Below are positions 27,078-36,649 of a stretch of 59,883 bases of DNA, piece by piece. Origin of the DNA: an uncultured Alistipes sp. (GTDB lineage: Bacteria; Bacteroidota; Bacteroidia; Bacteroidales; Rikenellaceae); the NCBI GenBank assembly GCA_900546065.1, contig URBK01000019.1, forward strand, positions 1 to 59,883, given 5' to 3'. The notes below the pieces were generated by a model. That model made no database searches. It was given only the letters and a program-made list of their open reading frames with translations, and was not told the origin of the DNA. The translations under genes were made by a program, and so were the position numbers. The stretch's first letter is position 1, and each line of letters opens with the position of its first letter.

Positions 27078-28922
27078 TTATTTTACTATTTGCACTCTTA
27101 TGTTGTCGATATAGAGCCATTGGTTACAGTAGGTATTAGTCTTCTTTCCCGAACCGTTTACTTCCCAAGAAAAACGTGTTTGAGAATTGCAATTCTCTAT
27201 ATAGAATTGGGCATTTTTCAGATCAGATGTCCATGTGGCGTTTGTTCCGGGATCTTCAGCCGACATCAGTTCCGTGTCTATTCTCGAACCGCCTGATGAC
27301 GTTAATCCTCCTCCCACATACACTTCGTAATATCCGCCCAATGCCTCAGCGTTGGTTGTGTGCCCGAAGCTTATCAGCGGGGTGAAAACACTATTCTCTG
27401 TGGCTCCTCCGTACGAGAACGATATCTGCACCTTGACCGAATGCCCCTCCTTGATACCCATAGGAGGAGTGTTGGCTCGCCCTCGGTAATTACCATAACT
27501 ATCAACATTAAGGAATGAGGAAGCATATGCAAATTCACGTCTGTTTTTAAGACGCATTCTGCCGTTGGAAATTTTTATTTGGTTACCAGTCCAACCTTCA
27601 TTGGCAAGACCTGTTATCGCTGTGGCGACTTCTGATTTGTCACTGTTCCCGTCGTCTCCATTGTTCGAGAAATCAGGTACAGAATCAAAATTCTCATAAA
27701 GAAGATACGGAACCGTGAGGGCGACCTCTGCCGACGTACCTGCGGCTTTGGTGTCCGGCATTGTTATGTCCGAGGTGACGATTGCGTTTTCAGACTCGAA
27801 CTGTACATTGACTGGCTGGTTTGCAAGGGCCTCATACAGGGCGATCAACCTGTAGGAATCGAAGTTGAGGTCGTAATAGCCGCCCGAGTTTAGGCGTGAG
27901 GCATCTATCGTAAGCACATTGTTGCCCGTCTCGCTCCAGTTGACGCCTTCGGGTGCCGTTAGGGTTATGGTCTTCACATCCTCGCCGAGGTTGTTGGCGG
28001 CGATGGTGAACCGAATCTTGTTTTGGTACTCTTTCAGCACAGGATGCAGTGGCACGGGCGTCACATGCCCTGCGGCGAAGGTGCGGCCGGCGAGCAGTAT
28101 GTCGTCCACCGTGGCGGCATAGTTCTGCGAGTAGAGCGATACCTTCATCACGTCGTCGGCACCGTATTGCGTCGACGGGAATATTGCGGCGCAGGCATAC
28201 GCATACTCTGCGGCCGTTGAGGCGTCGAGCGGCTCCGTGAGGTTCAGCTCGACGGTATTGCCGCCTTCGGCGAGTGTCATTCCGCCGTCGGGATCTGTTA
28301 TGTCGGCCGTGGCACGTCCTGCGATCTGCTGTGGCATGGTGAGGACGATGCGCTCGACGGGCTCGCCGAGGACGTTGTCACCCTCGGGTATGTAGAAGCG
28401 CAGCACGTGCAACATGTGTTGCATCGTGAGCGACAGATCGGGGCCGTTCTCCAGAGGCCCGAGCTGCGAGGCTTCGGCCGGTGTGGCGATCATGATATCG
28501 GCGCCGCTGCCGACGCGCCCATCCTGCACGGCGGGGATGGTGAATGTCGCCTTCGTGCCGTCAAGGCTCTCGGGCTGCGGGTATGTTGCGTAATAGGTGT
28601 ATCGGCCTTCCGCCATAGCCTGTGGCAGTGTTGAAGAGAAATATGCCTCGGATCCGTTCACGCCGCGATAGTATATCTGGAAGGGCTGGGCACTGAGTGT
28701 GAGCTCACTGGCTTCGTTGCGCGCCCACAACGCTATGCGGTCGTCTTTCGACCACGAGGTGCTGCGGCCGTCGTCGTTGATCTGGGTACGGGTCTGCTCC
28801 CCGCCGACACGGAACCCTACGGTGACGGGGCCTGCGTCGGGATACGGGAGCGTGTCTTTTGCCGTGCATGATACGAGCAAAGAGATTGCAAGCGATATGG
28901 CGAAGACGAAAAGTCTGTACAT
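27078..28922 (-). CDS. Fimbrillin-like lipoprotein with C-terminal jelly-roll domain
   Basis: The 614-residue lipoprotein has lipobox LLVSC (Cys19). The first 330 residues carry the fimbrillin/Mfa-type pattern, including EQTRTQINDDGRSTSWS and KDDRIALWA near residues 45-70, RYTYYATYP, and the mid-protein LTMQHMLHVLRFYI strand. Residues about 420-614 look like a carbohydrate-binding jelly roll (LYENFDSVPDFSNNG at its start, WLYIDNIRVQIVK at its end). It is the first gene of the eight-gene operon. As in fimbrial loci, it could be a stalk or tip subunit; whether polymers form is unknown. Confidence 0.85.
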   Translation of the reverse strand: MYRLFVFAISLAISLLVSCTAKDTLPYPDAGPVTVGFRVGGEQTRTQINDDGRSTSWSKDDRIALWARNEASELTLSAQPFQIYYRGVNGSEAYFSSTLPQAMAEGRYTYYATYPQPESLDGTKATFTIPAVQDGRVGSGADIMIATPAEASQLGPLENGPDLSLTMQHMLHVLRFYIPEGDNVLGEPVERIVLTMPQQIAGRATADITDPDGGMTLAEGGNTVELNLTEPLDASTAAEYAYACAAIFPSTQYGADDVMKVSLYSQNYAATVDDILLAGRTFAAGHVTPVPLHPVLKEYQNKIRFTIAANNLGEDVKTITLTAPEGVNWSETGNNVLTIDASRLNSGGYYDLNFDSYRLIALYEALANQPVNVQFESENAIVTSDITMPDTKAAGTSAEVALTVPYLLYENFDSVPDFSNNGDDGNSDKSEVATAITGLANEGWTGNQIKISNGRMRLKNRREFAYASSFLNVDSYGNYRGRANTPPMGIKEGHSVKVQISFSYGGATENSVFTPLISFGHTTNAEALGGYYEVYVGGGLTSSGGSRIDTELMSAEDPGTNATWTSDLKNAQFYIENCNSQTRFSWEVNGSGKKTNTYCNQWLYIDNIRVQIVK

Positions 28923-29005
28923 CTGTTGTTATGTTGTTTTATGGCACTGTGTTTTTATAACACTGTGGCGGCGTACCGCTTGTTTTCGGTTTGCATTTTA
29001 TGCTC

Positions 29006-29013
29006 CAAAAGTA
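29006..29013 (-). promoter_or_regulatory. -7 box of the surface operon
   Basis: TACTTTTG on the minus strand, about 85 bp before the fimbrillin-like gene. The -33 region is weak (TTTC), which may mean activator or alternative control. Confidence 0.5.
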
Positions 29014-29127
29014 GTAACACTGAGATTGAAAAGGAAATAAATTCAACGAACGGGCATATTTTGATCATGAAAACCCGTGACGGCTCAACTGCCGGACGAT
29101 GAATATGATGTGTGCCGGAGACGGAAA

Positions 29128-29166
29128 CGGCGGGATCGGATGATGTTCCAACATCCGACCTCGCCG
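29128..29166 (-). terminator. Probable terminator of the S9 peptidase gene
   Basis: A 15-bp imperfect stem (29128-29142 with 29152-29166) 23 bp past the stop codon. The T run is short. Confidence 0.55.
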
Positions 29167-29188
29167 TGACGGTCGCTGTTTTACGATA

Positions 29189-31360
29189 TCAGTTTTTGAG
29201 GTACTTGTCGAGCCAGCCGAAGAACTCGCGGTTCCATACCATCGAGTTCTGTGGCTTGAATACCTGATGGCCCTCGTTCTTGAACTCTACGAGGCGGGCG
29301 TCGAGACCCTTTAGGCGTGCTGCGGTAAAGGCTTCGAGCGACTGCGTGTAGGGTATTCTGAAGTCGAATTCGCCGGTGAAGATCAGTATGGGCGTATCCC
29401 ACTTGTCGACGAACTTGTGGGGCGAGTTCTCATACGAACGCATGGCCGTGGCGTTCTCCTTCTCCCAGTATGGGCCGCCATAGTCGTGGTTGATGAAGAA
29501 GAGCTCCTCGGTCTGGCCGTACATGGATTCGAAGTCGAAGATACCGCAGTGCGAGATGAAGGCCTTGAATCGGCCCTCGTGGTGCCCGGCAAGGTAATAT
29601 ACCGAATATCCGCCGTACGAGGCTCCGACACATCCCATGTGGTCGGTGTCGCACCACGGCTCGCGTGCCACGTCGTCGATGGCCGAGAGGTAGTCGCTGA
29701 TGTTCTGCCCCGAGTAGTCGCCCGAGATCTGCTCGCGCCACTCGCTGCCGAACGAAGGGCATCCGCGGCGGTTGGGCGCCACGACGACATATCCCTGCGC
29801 CGCCATGAGCTGGAAGTTCCAACGGTAGCTCCAGCCGTTGGTGACGGTGCTTTGCGGGCCGCCCTCGCAATAGAGCAGCGTGGGGTATTTCTTCGCGGGG
29901 TCGAAGTCCGGGGGCAGGATCACCCATGTGAGCATCTGCTTGCCGTCGGTGGTGGTTACCCAGCGCTTCTGCACTTCGCCCATGTGTATGTTGTCGTATA
30001 TCTCCTTGTTTACGAACGTTATCTGCTCTCCCTTGCCCGAGGCCAGATCCATCGCGAAGAGCTCGTTGTCGCGGCTTATGGTCATGATGGCGGCTATGCA
30101 TTTTCCGTTTTGCCAGCTGAACGACGATATGTGGTGGTCGCCCGAGGTGAGTACCTTGACTTCAGCGTCGGCACCGTTGCCCGAGGCGGGTACGGCTACC
30201 GCGCATATCTGCTGCGTGCCCTCGATGGCCGAGATGAAGAGCAGGTTGTCGTTGTCGGTCCATGCGACGTTCTGGGCGCTGTGGTCAAAGTTTGCGGAGA
30301 GATCTGTGATCTTTTCCGTGCCCGTGTCGTATATCATCAGACGGTCCTTGTCCGATTCGTAGCCGGGGGTGGCCATCGAACGGTAGGCTATGCGCTTACC
30401 GTCGGGTGACCATACGGGGTAGCGGTCGTAGCCTACGGCCTCGGCTACGTCTATACGCGGAGCTGCCGGGTCGTTCGAAAGGCCGCCCGTAAGGGGCTTG
30501 TTGATGTTTACGGTCGAGCCGTCGGCCGTGTCATAGACGTATATGTCCGAGTCGGTCGAGACGGCATAGGCCGTGCCCGTGAGCTTCTTGCATGTATATG
30601 CGAGCTTTGTGCCGTCGGGGCTCCACGCAATCTCCGAGGCGTCGAAGTAGGGTGCCAGCGGGGCGTCCCATGCGGCATCCTCACCGAGTATGTCGACCGG
30701 ATTGATGAGGCCCTCGGGGCGAATGTCGGCGATGAAGATATGGCTGTAGTCACCCTCGTCCCAATAGTTCCAGTGTCGGCACATCAGGTCGTCGTATATG
30801 CGTGCCTGCGACTTGTCCATATCCTTGTAGATGTCGGCCGAACGTCGGTCTGCGGCGTGAACCTTGCGCGTGAAGAAGAGTTTCTGCTCGGTGGGGGCTA
30901 TTCCGTATGCGTCGATGCCCTCGTGTATGTCGGATACCTGACGTACGTCGCCGCCGTCTGGGTTCATCGACCACACCTGCATCGTGCCGCTGCGGTCGGA
31001 GAGGAAATAGATGCGTTTCGAGTCGCTGTTCCACTGCGGCGAGGAGGCGTTCGACGATGTGTCGGTCAGGGCGCGCTCGCTGCCCGTCGCCATGTCGTGC
31101 AGGAATATAACCGTGGTGCCCTTGTTCTCCTGCATGTCGTAGCGGGTGACCGTATATACGGCCATCGTGCCGTCGGGCGAGAGGGCCGCCTCGCCCAGAC
31201 GTCCCATCTTCCACATCACTTCGGGTGTGAAGCGTGCGGCGCTGATCTCTTCGGCCGTGAGCAGACCCTTCGGGCTGCTCGATTCGGGCACTGTCTGCGT
31301 AGAGCACGAGGCCGCGGCCAAGGATGATGCGATCATAACGATTGATATTGCTTTTTTCAT
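29189..31360 (-). CDS. S9 family prolyl-oligopeptidase-type peptidase, DPP5-like lipoprotein
   Basis: The 723-residue enzyme has a lipobox AAASC (Cys19). An N-terminal beta-propeller (about 60-430) contains WD40-like PD40 repeats (WSPDGTKLAY, WSPDGKRIAY). A C-terminal alpha/beta hydrolase (about 440-723) has the nucleophile Ser in GASYGG (about 580), Asp in GEFDFRIPYTQ (about 662) and His in NEGHQVF (about 697). It resembles Porphyromonas DPP5 (684 residues), which releases dipeptides from peptide N-termini in the periplasm, so a role in amino-acid scavenging is likely. Monocistronic. I found no good promoter box within 200 bp upstream. Confidence 0.93.
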   Translation of the reverse strand: MKKAISIVMIASSLAAASCSTQTVPESSSPKGLLTAEEISAARFTPEVMWKMGRLGEAALSPDGTMAVYTVTRYDMQENKGTTVIFLHDMATGSERALTDTSSNASSPQWNSDSKRIYFLSDRSGTMQVWSMNPDGGDVRQVSDIHEGIDAYGIAPTEQKLFFTRKVHAADRRSADIYKDMDKSQARIYDDLMCRHWNYWDEGDYSHIFIADIRPEGLINPVDILGEDAAWDAPLAPYFDASEIAWSPDGTKLAYTCKKLTGTAYAVSTDSDIYVYDTADGSTVNINKPLTGGLSNDPAAPRIDVAEAVGYDRYPVWSPDGKRIAYRSMATPGYESDKDRLMIYDTGTEKITDLSANFDHSAQNVAWTDNDNLLFISAIEGTQQICAVAVPASGNGADAEVKVLTSGDHHISSFSWQNGKCIAAIMTISRDNELFAMDLASGKGEQITFVNKEIYDNIHMGEVQKRWVTTTDGKQMLTWVILPPDFDPAKKYPTLLYCEGGPQSTVTNGWSYRWNFQLMAAQGYVVVAPNRRGCPSFGSEWREQISGDYSGQNISDYLSAIDDVAREPWCDTDHMGCVGASYGGYSVYYLAGHHEGRFKAFISHCGIFDFESMYGQTEELFFINHDYGGPYWEKENATAMRSYENSPHKFVDKWDTPILIFTGEFDFRIPYTQSLEAFTAARLKGLDARLVEFKNEGHQVFKPQNSMVWNREFFGWLDKYLKN

Positions 31361-31557
31361 GGTTTAGAGTGTGTGTTTGTCTTGTAATTTAATAGTCTTT
31401 CATGCGTCGCGCCAGCCGCTTTGAAAGCGATTTGGCGAAACGCGTCTCCGGCCTTCATATCACGAAATACGGCAGGCAGCGATGCACGACGGAAACTCGG
31501 AGCGGAAAACTTCGGCAGCGAATCTTCTGCGCTGTGGCCTTTGCATATCTTTTTTCG

Positions 31558-31565
31558 TATCTTTG
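31558..31565 (+). promoter_or_regulatory. -7 box before the NUDIX-porX-tsaE genes
   Basis: TATCTTTG, 37 bp before the NUDIX start. The -33 region is degenerate. Confidence 0.55.
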
Positions 31566-31602
31566 CAGTCGCGCCGCCGCGTCGATGGCGGCTTCGGACA
31601 TA

Positions 31603-32235
31603 ATGGATACTTACACAATATACTTTGCCGATGTGAGCGTCGTAATCACGTCGCAACCTCTTCCGTCGATATATTCCGTTATGGAGTGTGACGACGAACT
31701 GCGTATTTCGCGCACGAATTTAGTTAAAAAAGCCGAAACGGACAAATATATCGCCGTCCTGACGCCCGATGTCGAGCGTACGATGGCCTCGCTGGCGGCA
31801 CAGTTCGTGCAGGTCGAGGCTGCGGGCGGCGTGGCCGTGGACGGTCTGGGGCGCCGGTTGCTGATACGCCGCAACGGCCGCTGGGATCTTCCGAAGGGAC
31901 ACCGCGAGGCAGGCGAGTCGCTCGAGGCGTGTGCCGCGCGCGAGACCGAGGAGGAGACGGGGGTGCATGTGGCCTCGGTGGGGGAGCTGCTCTGCACGAC
32001 CATACACTGCTACAACCTCTACGGCCGCTGGGAGATGAAACATACGTCGTGGTTCGAGATGCGGGCGGCCGAGGGCTCCGTGCTGCGCCCGCAGGGTGAA
32101 GAGGGTATCGTCGCGGCCGAGTGGGTCGATGACGTGGAGGTGCGGCGGCGAATTAAGATGTCGTTTCCCACAATTCGGGAGGTGTTCCGTACGTTATATG
32201 AAAGGGAAGGCCGCACCGATGCGGCAAGTGTGTAA
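31603..32235 (+). CDS. NUDIX hydrolase
   Basis: The 210-residue protein has a complete NUDIX box (residues about 99-121), with GHREAGE, then RETEEETG holding the catalytic glutamates. It is preceded by a 70-residue N-terminal region with no recognised domain. It should hydrolyse a nucleoside diphosphate-linked substrate with Mg2+. ATG 31603 is used because the -7 box lies just upstream, inside the longer open frame. It is 15 bp upstream of porX and likely cotranscribed with porX and tsaE. The substrate cannot be predicted. Confidence 0.9.
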   Translation: MDTYTIYFADVSVVITSQPLPSIYSVMECDDELRISRTNLVKKAETDKYIAVLTPDVERTMASLAAQFVQVEAAGGVAVDGLGRRLLIRRNGRWDLPKGHREAGESLEACAARETEEETGVHVASVGELLCTTIHCYNLYGRWEMKHTSWFEMRAAEGSVLRPQGEEGIVAAEWVDDVEVRRRIKMSFPTIREVFRTLYEREGRTDAASV

Positions 32236-32250
32236 AAAACTCTGAACGTT

Positions 32251-33807
32251 ATGGTTAAGATACTTTGGGTGGATGACGAGATAGAGCTTCTGCGTCCGCA
32301 TGTCTTTTTTCTCAAGGGCAAGGGTTACGAGGTGGATACCTGCAACAACGGTTACGACGCCATCGACATGGTGCGCGCCACACCCTACGACCTGATAATC
32401 CTCGACGAGATGATGCCCGGCATGACGGGCCTCGAGACGCTTCCGCTGATCAAGGAGGTGCGGCCCACCACGCCCGTTATCATGGTGACCAAGAGCGAGG
32501 AGGAGAACATCATGGACAAGGCAATCGGATCGAAGATCGCCGACTACATAATCAAGCCCGTCAACCCCAATCAGGTGCTGCTCTCGATCAAGAAGTGCGT
32601 GCATTCGCAGCAGCTGGTGACCGAGCAGACTACGGCCGACTACCGTGCCGAGTTCGGGCGCATATCGAACATGTGTCAGATGGCCTCGTCGTTCGGGGCG
32701 TGGTGTACGCTCTACCGCAAGATCACGGGGTGGGAGATCGACCTCTCGGACTCGATGGACCAGAGTATCAAGGAGGTGCTCGTATATCAGAAGAGCGAGG
32801 CCAATCAGGAGTTCTGCAAGTTCGTGCGCCGCAACTACTACAACTGGATCAACAAGCGTGTGGACGAGGAGGAGATACCCGTCATGTCGCACACGCTCAT
32901 GCGCAAGAAGATCCTTCCCGACGTGGAGTCTCACGGCCGCACGACGCTGCTTCTGATCGACAACTTCCGTTACGACCAGTGGCGGTCGATCAGTTCGCTG
33001 CTGAGGGGGTATTACGACGTTGAGGTCGACGACTTCTACTGTGCGATCCTGCCTACGGCCACGCAATATGCGCGCAATGCGATCTTTGCGGGCCTGATGC
33101 CCCTTGCCATCGACAAGCTCATGCCCAACAAGTGGCTCAACGACAACGAGGAGGGCGGCAAGAACCAGTACGAGGAGGAGTTCCTTTCGCGTCAGCTGAC
33201 ATCATGTGGCAAACGGTGGCGCTGGACCTTCGACAAACTGGTGCGTCCGGAGGCGGGGCGCAAGCTCATCGACAACATACAGCGCATCTACGATGCCGAT
33301 TTCTCGGTTATCGTATATAATTTTCTGGATATATTGTCGCATGCGCGTACCGAGACCGACATCATCCGCGAGTTGACCGAGGACGAGGCGTCGTTCCGGT
33401 CGCTTACACGTTCGTGGTTCGAGCATTCGGATCTGTTCGTGCTGTTGAAGCTGCTGTCGGAGCGCGGCCATACGGTGATCATAACCTCGGACCACGGTAC
33501 GATACGTGTGGACAATCCGGTTAAGGTGACGGGTGACCGTGAGACCTCGCCCAACCTGCGCTACAAGACGGGGCGCAACCTGCAGTACAACTCGCGCGAG
33601 GTGTACGAGGTGCTGCGGCCGGAGGATATACAGCTCCCGCGCATAAATCTCTCGTCGAGCTACATCTTCGCCTACAACACCGATTTTCTGGTCTACAACA
33701 ACGATGCGAACCGATTCATACGATATTATCGCAATACGTTCCAGCACGGCGGCATCTCGATGGAGGAGATGATCGTGCCGTACATAGTACTGAAACCCAA
33801 ATTATAA
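32251..33807 (+). CDS. porX: PorX response regulator with PglZ phosphatase-like domain
   Basis: The 518-residue protein has an N-terminal receiver domain (1-120): acidic pair Asp8-Asp9, phospho-acceptor Asp52 in LIILDEMMPG, Thr80 and Lys102. A helical linker leads to a PglZ/alkaline-phosphatase-superfamily domain (about 200-515) with metal-site motifs TTLLLIDNFRYDQW, ITSDHGT and a GISMEEM end. PorX in Porphyromonas works with the histidine kinase PorY and controls the type IX secretion system; its C-domain cleaves cyclic oligonucleotides. No PorY or T9SS gene lies here. It sits between a NUDIX gene and tsaE (15-bp gaps). Confidence 0.95.
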   Translation: MVKILWVDDEIELLRPHVFFLKGKGYEVDTCNNGYDAIDMVRATPYDLIILDEMMPGMTGLETLPLIKEVRPTTPVIMVTKSEEENIMDKAIGSKIADYIIKPVNPNQVLLSIKKCVHSQQLVTEQTTADYRAEFGRISNMCQMASSFGAWCTLYRKITGWEIDLSDSMDQSIKEVLVYQKSEANQEFCKFVRRNYYNWINKRVDEEEIPVMSHTLMRKKILPDVESHGRTTLLLIDNFRYDQWRSISSLLRGYYDVEVDDFYCAILPTATQYARNAIFAGLMPLAIDKLMPNKWLNDNEEGGKNQYEEEFLSRQLTSCGKRWRWTFDKLVRPEAGRKLIDNIQRIYDADFSVIVYNFLDILSHARTETDIIRELTEDEASFRSLTRSWFEHSDLFVLLKLLSERGHTVIITSDHGTIRVDNPVKVTGDRETSPNLRYKTGRNLQYNSREVYEVLRPEDIQLPRINLSSSYIFAYNTDFLVYNNDANRFIRYYRNTFQHGGISMEEMIVPYIVLKPKL

Positions 33808-33822
33808 CATTATAACTTTTAC

Positions 33823-34239
33823 ATGAAAAAGATCGAGATCGAATCGCTCTCCGAACTGCCGAAGGTGGCCGAGGCGGTGTTGGGGGAGCTGCGCGGCCGC
33901 AGTGTCGTGCTTTTCCGCGGCCCTATGGGGGCCGGCAAGACGACCCTCATAAGCCGCATAGCGGCGGCTCTGGGCGCCGAGGATACGGTGACAAGCCCGA
34001 CGTTTGCGTTGGTGAACCAGTACGAGGGTGAGGGCGGCCGCCGAATATACCATTTCGATTTCTACCGTATAAACAACGTCGAGGAGGCTCTCGATCTGGG
34101 ATACGAGGAGTACTTCTATTCGGGAGAGCTGTGTCTGGTCGAGTGGCCCGAGAAGATCGAGCCGCTGCTTCCGGAGGATGCCATGACGGTCACGATCACT
34201 GTGGGCGAGGACGAGCACCGCTGCTTCACAATCGACTGA
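33823..34239 (+). CDS. tsaE: tRNA t6A synthesis ATPase TsaE
   Basis: The 138-residue protein has a Walker A motif GPMGAGKTT (residues 33-41), the Thr-rich segment TVTSPTFALVNQY, HFDFYRI, and the family Glu-Trp pair VEWPEKIEPLLP. TsaE powers the TsaB-TsaD complex that makes N6-threonylcarbamoyl-adenosine at A37 of ANN-decoding tRNAs. Length is normal. It starts 15 bp after porX, an arrangement common in Bacteroidota. Confidence 0.95.
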   Translation: MKKIEIESLSELPKVAEAVLGELRGRSVVLFRGPMGAGKTTLISRIAAALGAEDTVTSPTFALVNQYEGEGGRRIYHFDFYRINNVEEALDLGYEEYFYSGELCLVEWPEKIEPLLPEDAMTVTITVGEDEHRCFTID

Positions 34240-34451
34240 TCGGCCGATCCGGTCATGACCGATATGGATATCGGTGTCGGATATTGCGTCTGCTGAAACT
34301 GTCGTCATGCCGTGGCGGTGTCTGGAGTTGCGATATGGTGTCCGCACGCGCCGTAGAATAGTATCTGCAGGCGTCGTGCGGATATTTTGTGCCGTCGTGG
34401 CTATATCCCCGTGTGGCTGCGGCCGACGTTTGGGGGCAACTCTTTCGACGA
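34240..34451. other. Intergenic region before dsbD
   Basis: About 210 bp without a plausible gene, ending at the dsbD promoter. It holds short imperfect palindromes near 34250-34275 but no T-tailed hairpin that I would call a terminator. Confidence 0.5.
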
Positions 34452-34483
34452 TTTGCAGATGCGAGTTTTTTGTGATATTTTTG
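34452..34483 (+). promoter_or_regulatory. Promoter of dsbD
   Basis: TTTG (34452-34455), 20 bp, TATTTTTG (34476-34483). The leader is about 75 nt. Confidence 0.8.
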
Positions 34484-34565
34484 ACGCTGATTTTTCGGCT
34501 GTCGCGAGCTGTGAATGCAGTGCGAAGGCCATAACGGTTAAGAACAAAACAACGAATATATTGTA

Positions 34566-36581
34566 ATGAAGGGATTTTTCAAACGTATTCTTTTTGCCTG
34601 CGTCGCCTTGGTTGCGGCCCTGCCGTCGTGGGCGCAGCTCGAGCCTGTCAAGTGGAGCACTTCGGTGGATGAGCTGGAGGCGGGCCTTTACCGTATAGTC
34701 TTCACGGCGACGGTGGATGCGGGCTGGCATATCTACGATCTGGGCCCGTACGAAATGGGCGGCCCAATGGCTACGTCGTTCGAGTTTACGCCCGACGGGG
34801 CGTACACGCTCGATGGCGGGGTATATGCCTTGGCGGAGGCTCACCGCGAGTTCGATCCCATCTACGAGATGGAGATAGGATATTATGAGGGCCGCGCGCA
34901 GTTCGCACAGAATGTGCGTTGCTCGGATGGTGCCGTGATAGCCGTTACGGCCGACTGGATGGCTTGCAACGAAACTAACTGTGTCACGGGCGACAACGAC
35001 TTCTCGATTGAGGTCGGAAAGTCTGCCGCTTCGGCGTCGGCTCCGGCAACCGACAACTCTGCCAAAACTGCGGCGAATGAATCAAAGGTCTCGGCTGCTG
35101 CGCCGGCCTCGTCGGGCGGTTCGCTGTGGGGTTATATCCTGAGCGCGATAGGCTGGGCGCTGGTGGCGCTGCTGACGCCGTGCGTCTTCCCTATGATCCC
35201 GATGACGGTGTCGTTCTTCCTGAAGGGCTCGGGCTCGGCCGCCGCGGGACGTTTCCGCGCACTCATGTACGGACTGTTTATCGTTATACTCTATACGGTG
35301 CCCATCGGCATCATAATCCTCATCACGTGGCTCGTGGGCGGTGATGTGGTTACGGCCGACATATTCAACTGGCTGGCGACGCATTGGCTTCCGAACCTTA
35401 TCTTCTTTGCCGTCTTCATGATCTTCGCCGCCTCGTTCTTCGGTGCGTTCGAGATCGTGCTGCCCGAGAAACTCGTGAACGACAGTGACTCGAAGTCCGA
35501 CAAGAAGGGCCTTGCGGGCATATTCTTCATGGCTCTGACGCTGGTGCTGGTGTCGTTCTCGTGCACGGGACCCATTGTAGGCTCGGTGCTCATACAGTCG
35601 ACATCGGGTGAGTTCTGGACTCCGATCATAACGATGCTGGCATTCTCGGTCGTGTTCGCGCTTCCGTTCACCCTGTTCGCTCTCTTCCCCTCGTGGCTCA
35701 AGAAACTGCCCAAGAGCGGCGGCTGGCTCAACTCGGTGAAGGTCGTTCTGGGATTTGTCGAGCTGGCGCTGGGCCTTAAGTTCCTCAGCGTGGCCGACCA
35801 GACATACCACTGGGGTATTCTCGACCGTGAGGTCTATCTGGCCCTGTGGATCGTCATCTTCTCTCTGCTGGGGCTCTATCTGTTGGGTAAGTTGCGCTTC
35901 AAGCACGACAGCGATATGCCGTATCTGTCGGTTACGCGTCTGGTGCTGGCGATCATTACATTCGCATTTGTCGTATATATGGTCCCGGGAATGTGGGGCG
36001 CGCCCTTGAAGGCCTTGTCGGGATATATGCCGCCGATGCAGACGCAGGATTTCGTCATGACGGCGGGCAGCGGCGCGGCGGCGTCATCGTCGCAGTCGTC
36101 AGCGCCCGAGACGGGTGTCAAGTACGGTGATGTGCTCAAATTGCCGCTCGGACTGGAGGGATTCTTCGATCTGGCCGAGGCCGAGGCCTATGCCGCCAAG
36201 GTCGATAAACCGCTCTTCGTGGACTTCACGGGCCACGGCTGCGTCAACTGCCGTGAGATGGAGGCGCGCGTGTGGTCGGATCCCCGTGTGCTGGAGCTGC
36301 TGCGCAACGAGTATGTGATCGTGGCTCTCTATGCCGACGACAAACTCAAGGTCGACGAGAGCGACTGGGTTACGACCGATACGGGCAAGGTGCTCAAGAC
36401 GCTGGGCAAGATCAACTCATATTATGCATTGAAGACATACGGCGTCAATGCCCAGCCATATTATGTTCTTCAGGGCCGCAACGGCGAGCCTTTGGTCGAG
36501 CCGCGCGGTTATGATCTCGACGTGGATGCCTTCGTGCAGTTCCTTCGCAGCGGAGTGGAGGCTTACCGCAATAACAAATAG
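34566..36581 (+). CDS. dsbD: Thiol:disulfide interchange protein DsbD
   Basis: The 671-residue protein carries reducing power from cytosolic thioredoxin to the periplasm. It has a signal peptide (...LVAALPSWA), a periplasmic N-domain with cysteines in WMACNETNC (about 137-142), a low-complexity Ala/Ser linker (about 155-185), and eight or so membrane helices. The two transmembrane cysteines are in LLTPCVFPMIPM and SFSCTGPIVG. The C-terminal thioredoxin domain has active site GCVNC near residue 560. All three redox pairs are present, so it should be functional. Monocistronic with a clear promoter and terminator. The TlpA-like protein at 7994-9076 is a possible client. Confidence 0.95.
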   Translation: MKGFFKRILFACVALVAALPSWAQLEPVKWSTSVDELEAGLYRIVFTATVDAGWHIYDLGPYEMGGPMATSFEFTPDGAYTLDGGVYALAEAHREFDPIYEMEIGYYEGRAQFAQNVRCSDGAVIAVTADWMACNETNCVTGDNDFSIEVGKSAASASAPATDNSAKTAANESKVSAAAPASSGGSLWGYILSAIGWALVALLTPCVFPMIPMTVSFFLKGSGSAAAGRFRALMYGLFIVILYTVPIGIIILITWLVGGDVVTADIFNWLATHWLPNLIFFAVFMIFAASFFGAFEIVLPEKLVNDSDSKSDKKGLAGIFFMALTLVLVSFSCTGPIVGSVLIQSTSGEFWTPIITMLAFSVVFALPFTLFALFPSWLKKLPKSGGWLNSVKVVLGFVELALGLKFLSVADQTYHWGILDREVYLALWIVIFSLLGLYLLGKLRFKHDSDMPYLSVTRLVLAIITFAFVVYMVPGMWGAPLKALSGYMPPMQTQDFVMTAGSGAAASSSQSSAPETGVKYGDVLKLPLGLEGFFDLAEAEAYAAKVDKPLFVDFTGHGCVNCREMEARVWSDPRVLELLRNEYVIVALYADDKLKVDESDWVTTDTGKVLKTLGKINSYYALKTYGVNAQPYYVLQGRNGEPLVEPRGYDLDVDAFVQFLRSGVEAYRNNK

Positions 36582-36596
36582 AGACCGCAACTTATA

Positions 36597-36640
36597 AAAC
36601 TTCAAGAGGCCAACCTTTCCGGGTTGGCCTCTTGAAGTTT
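36597..36640. terminator. Bidirectional terminator between dsbD and the GH2 gene
   Basis: A 19-bp perfect stem (36597-36615 with 36622-36640) between convergent genes. Confidence 0.9.
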
Positions 36641-36649
36641 GTAATAGTG

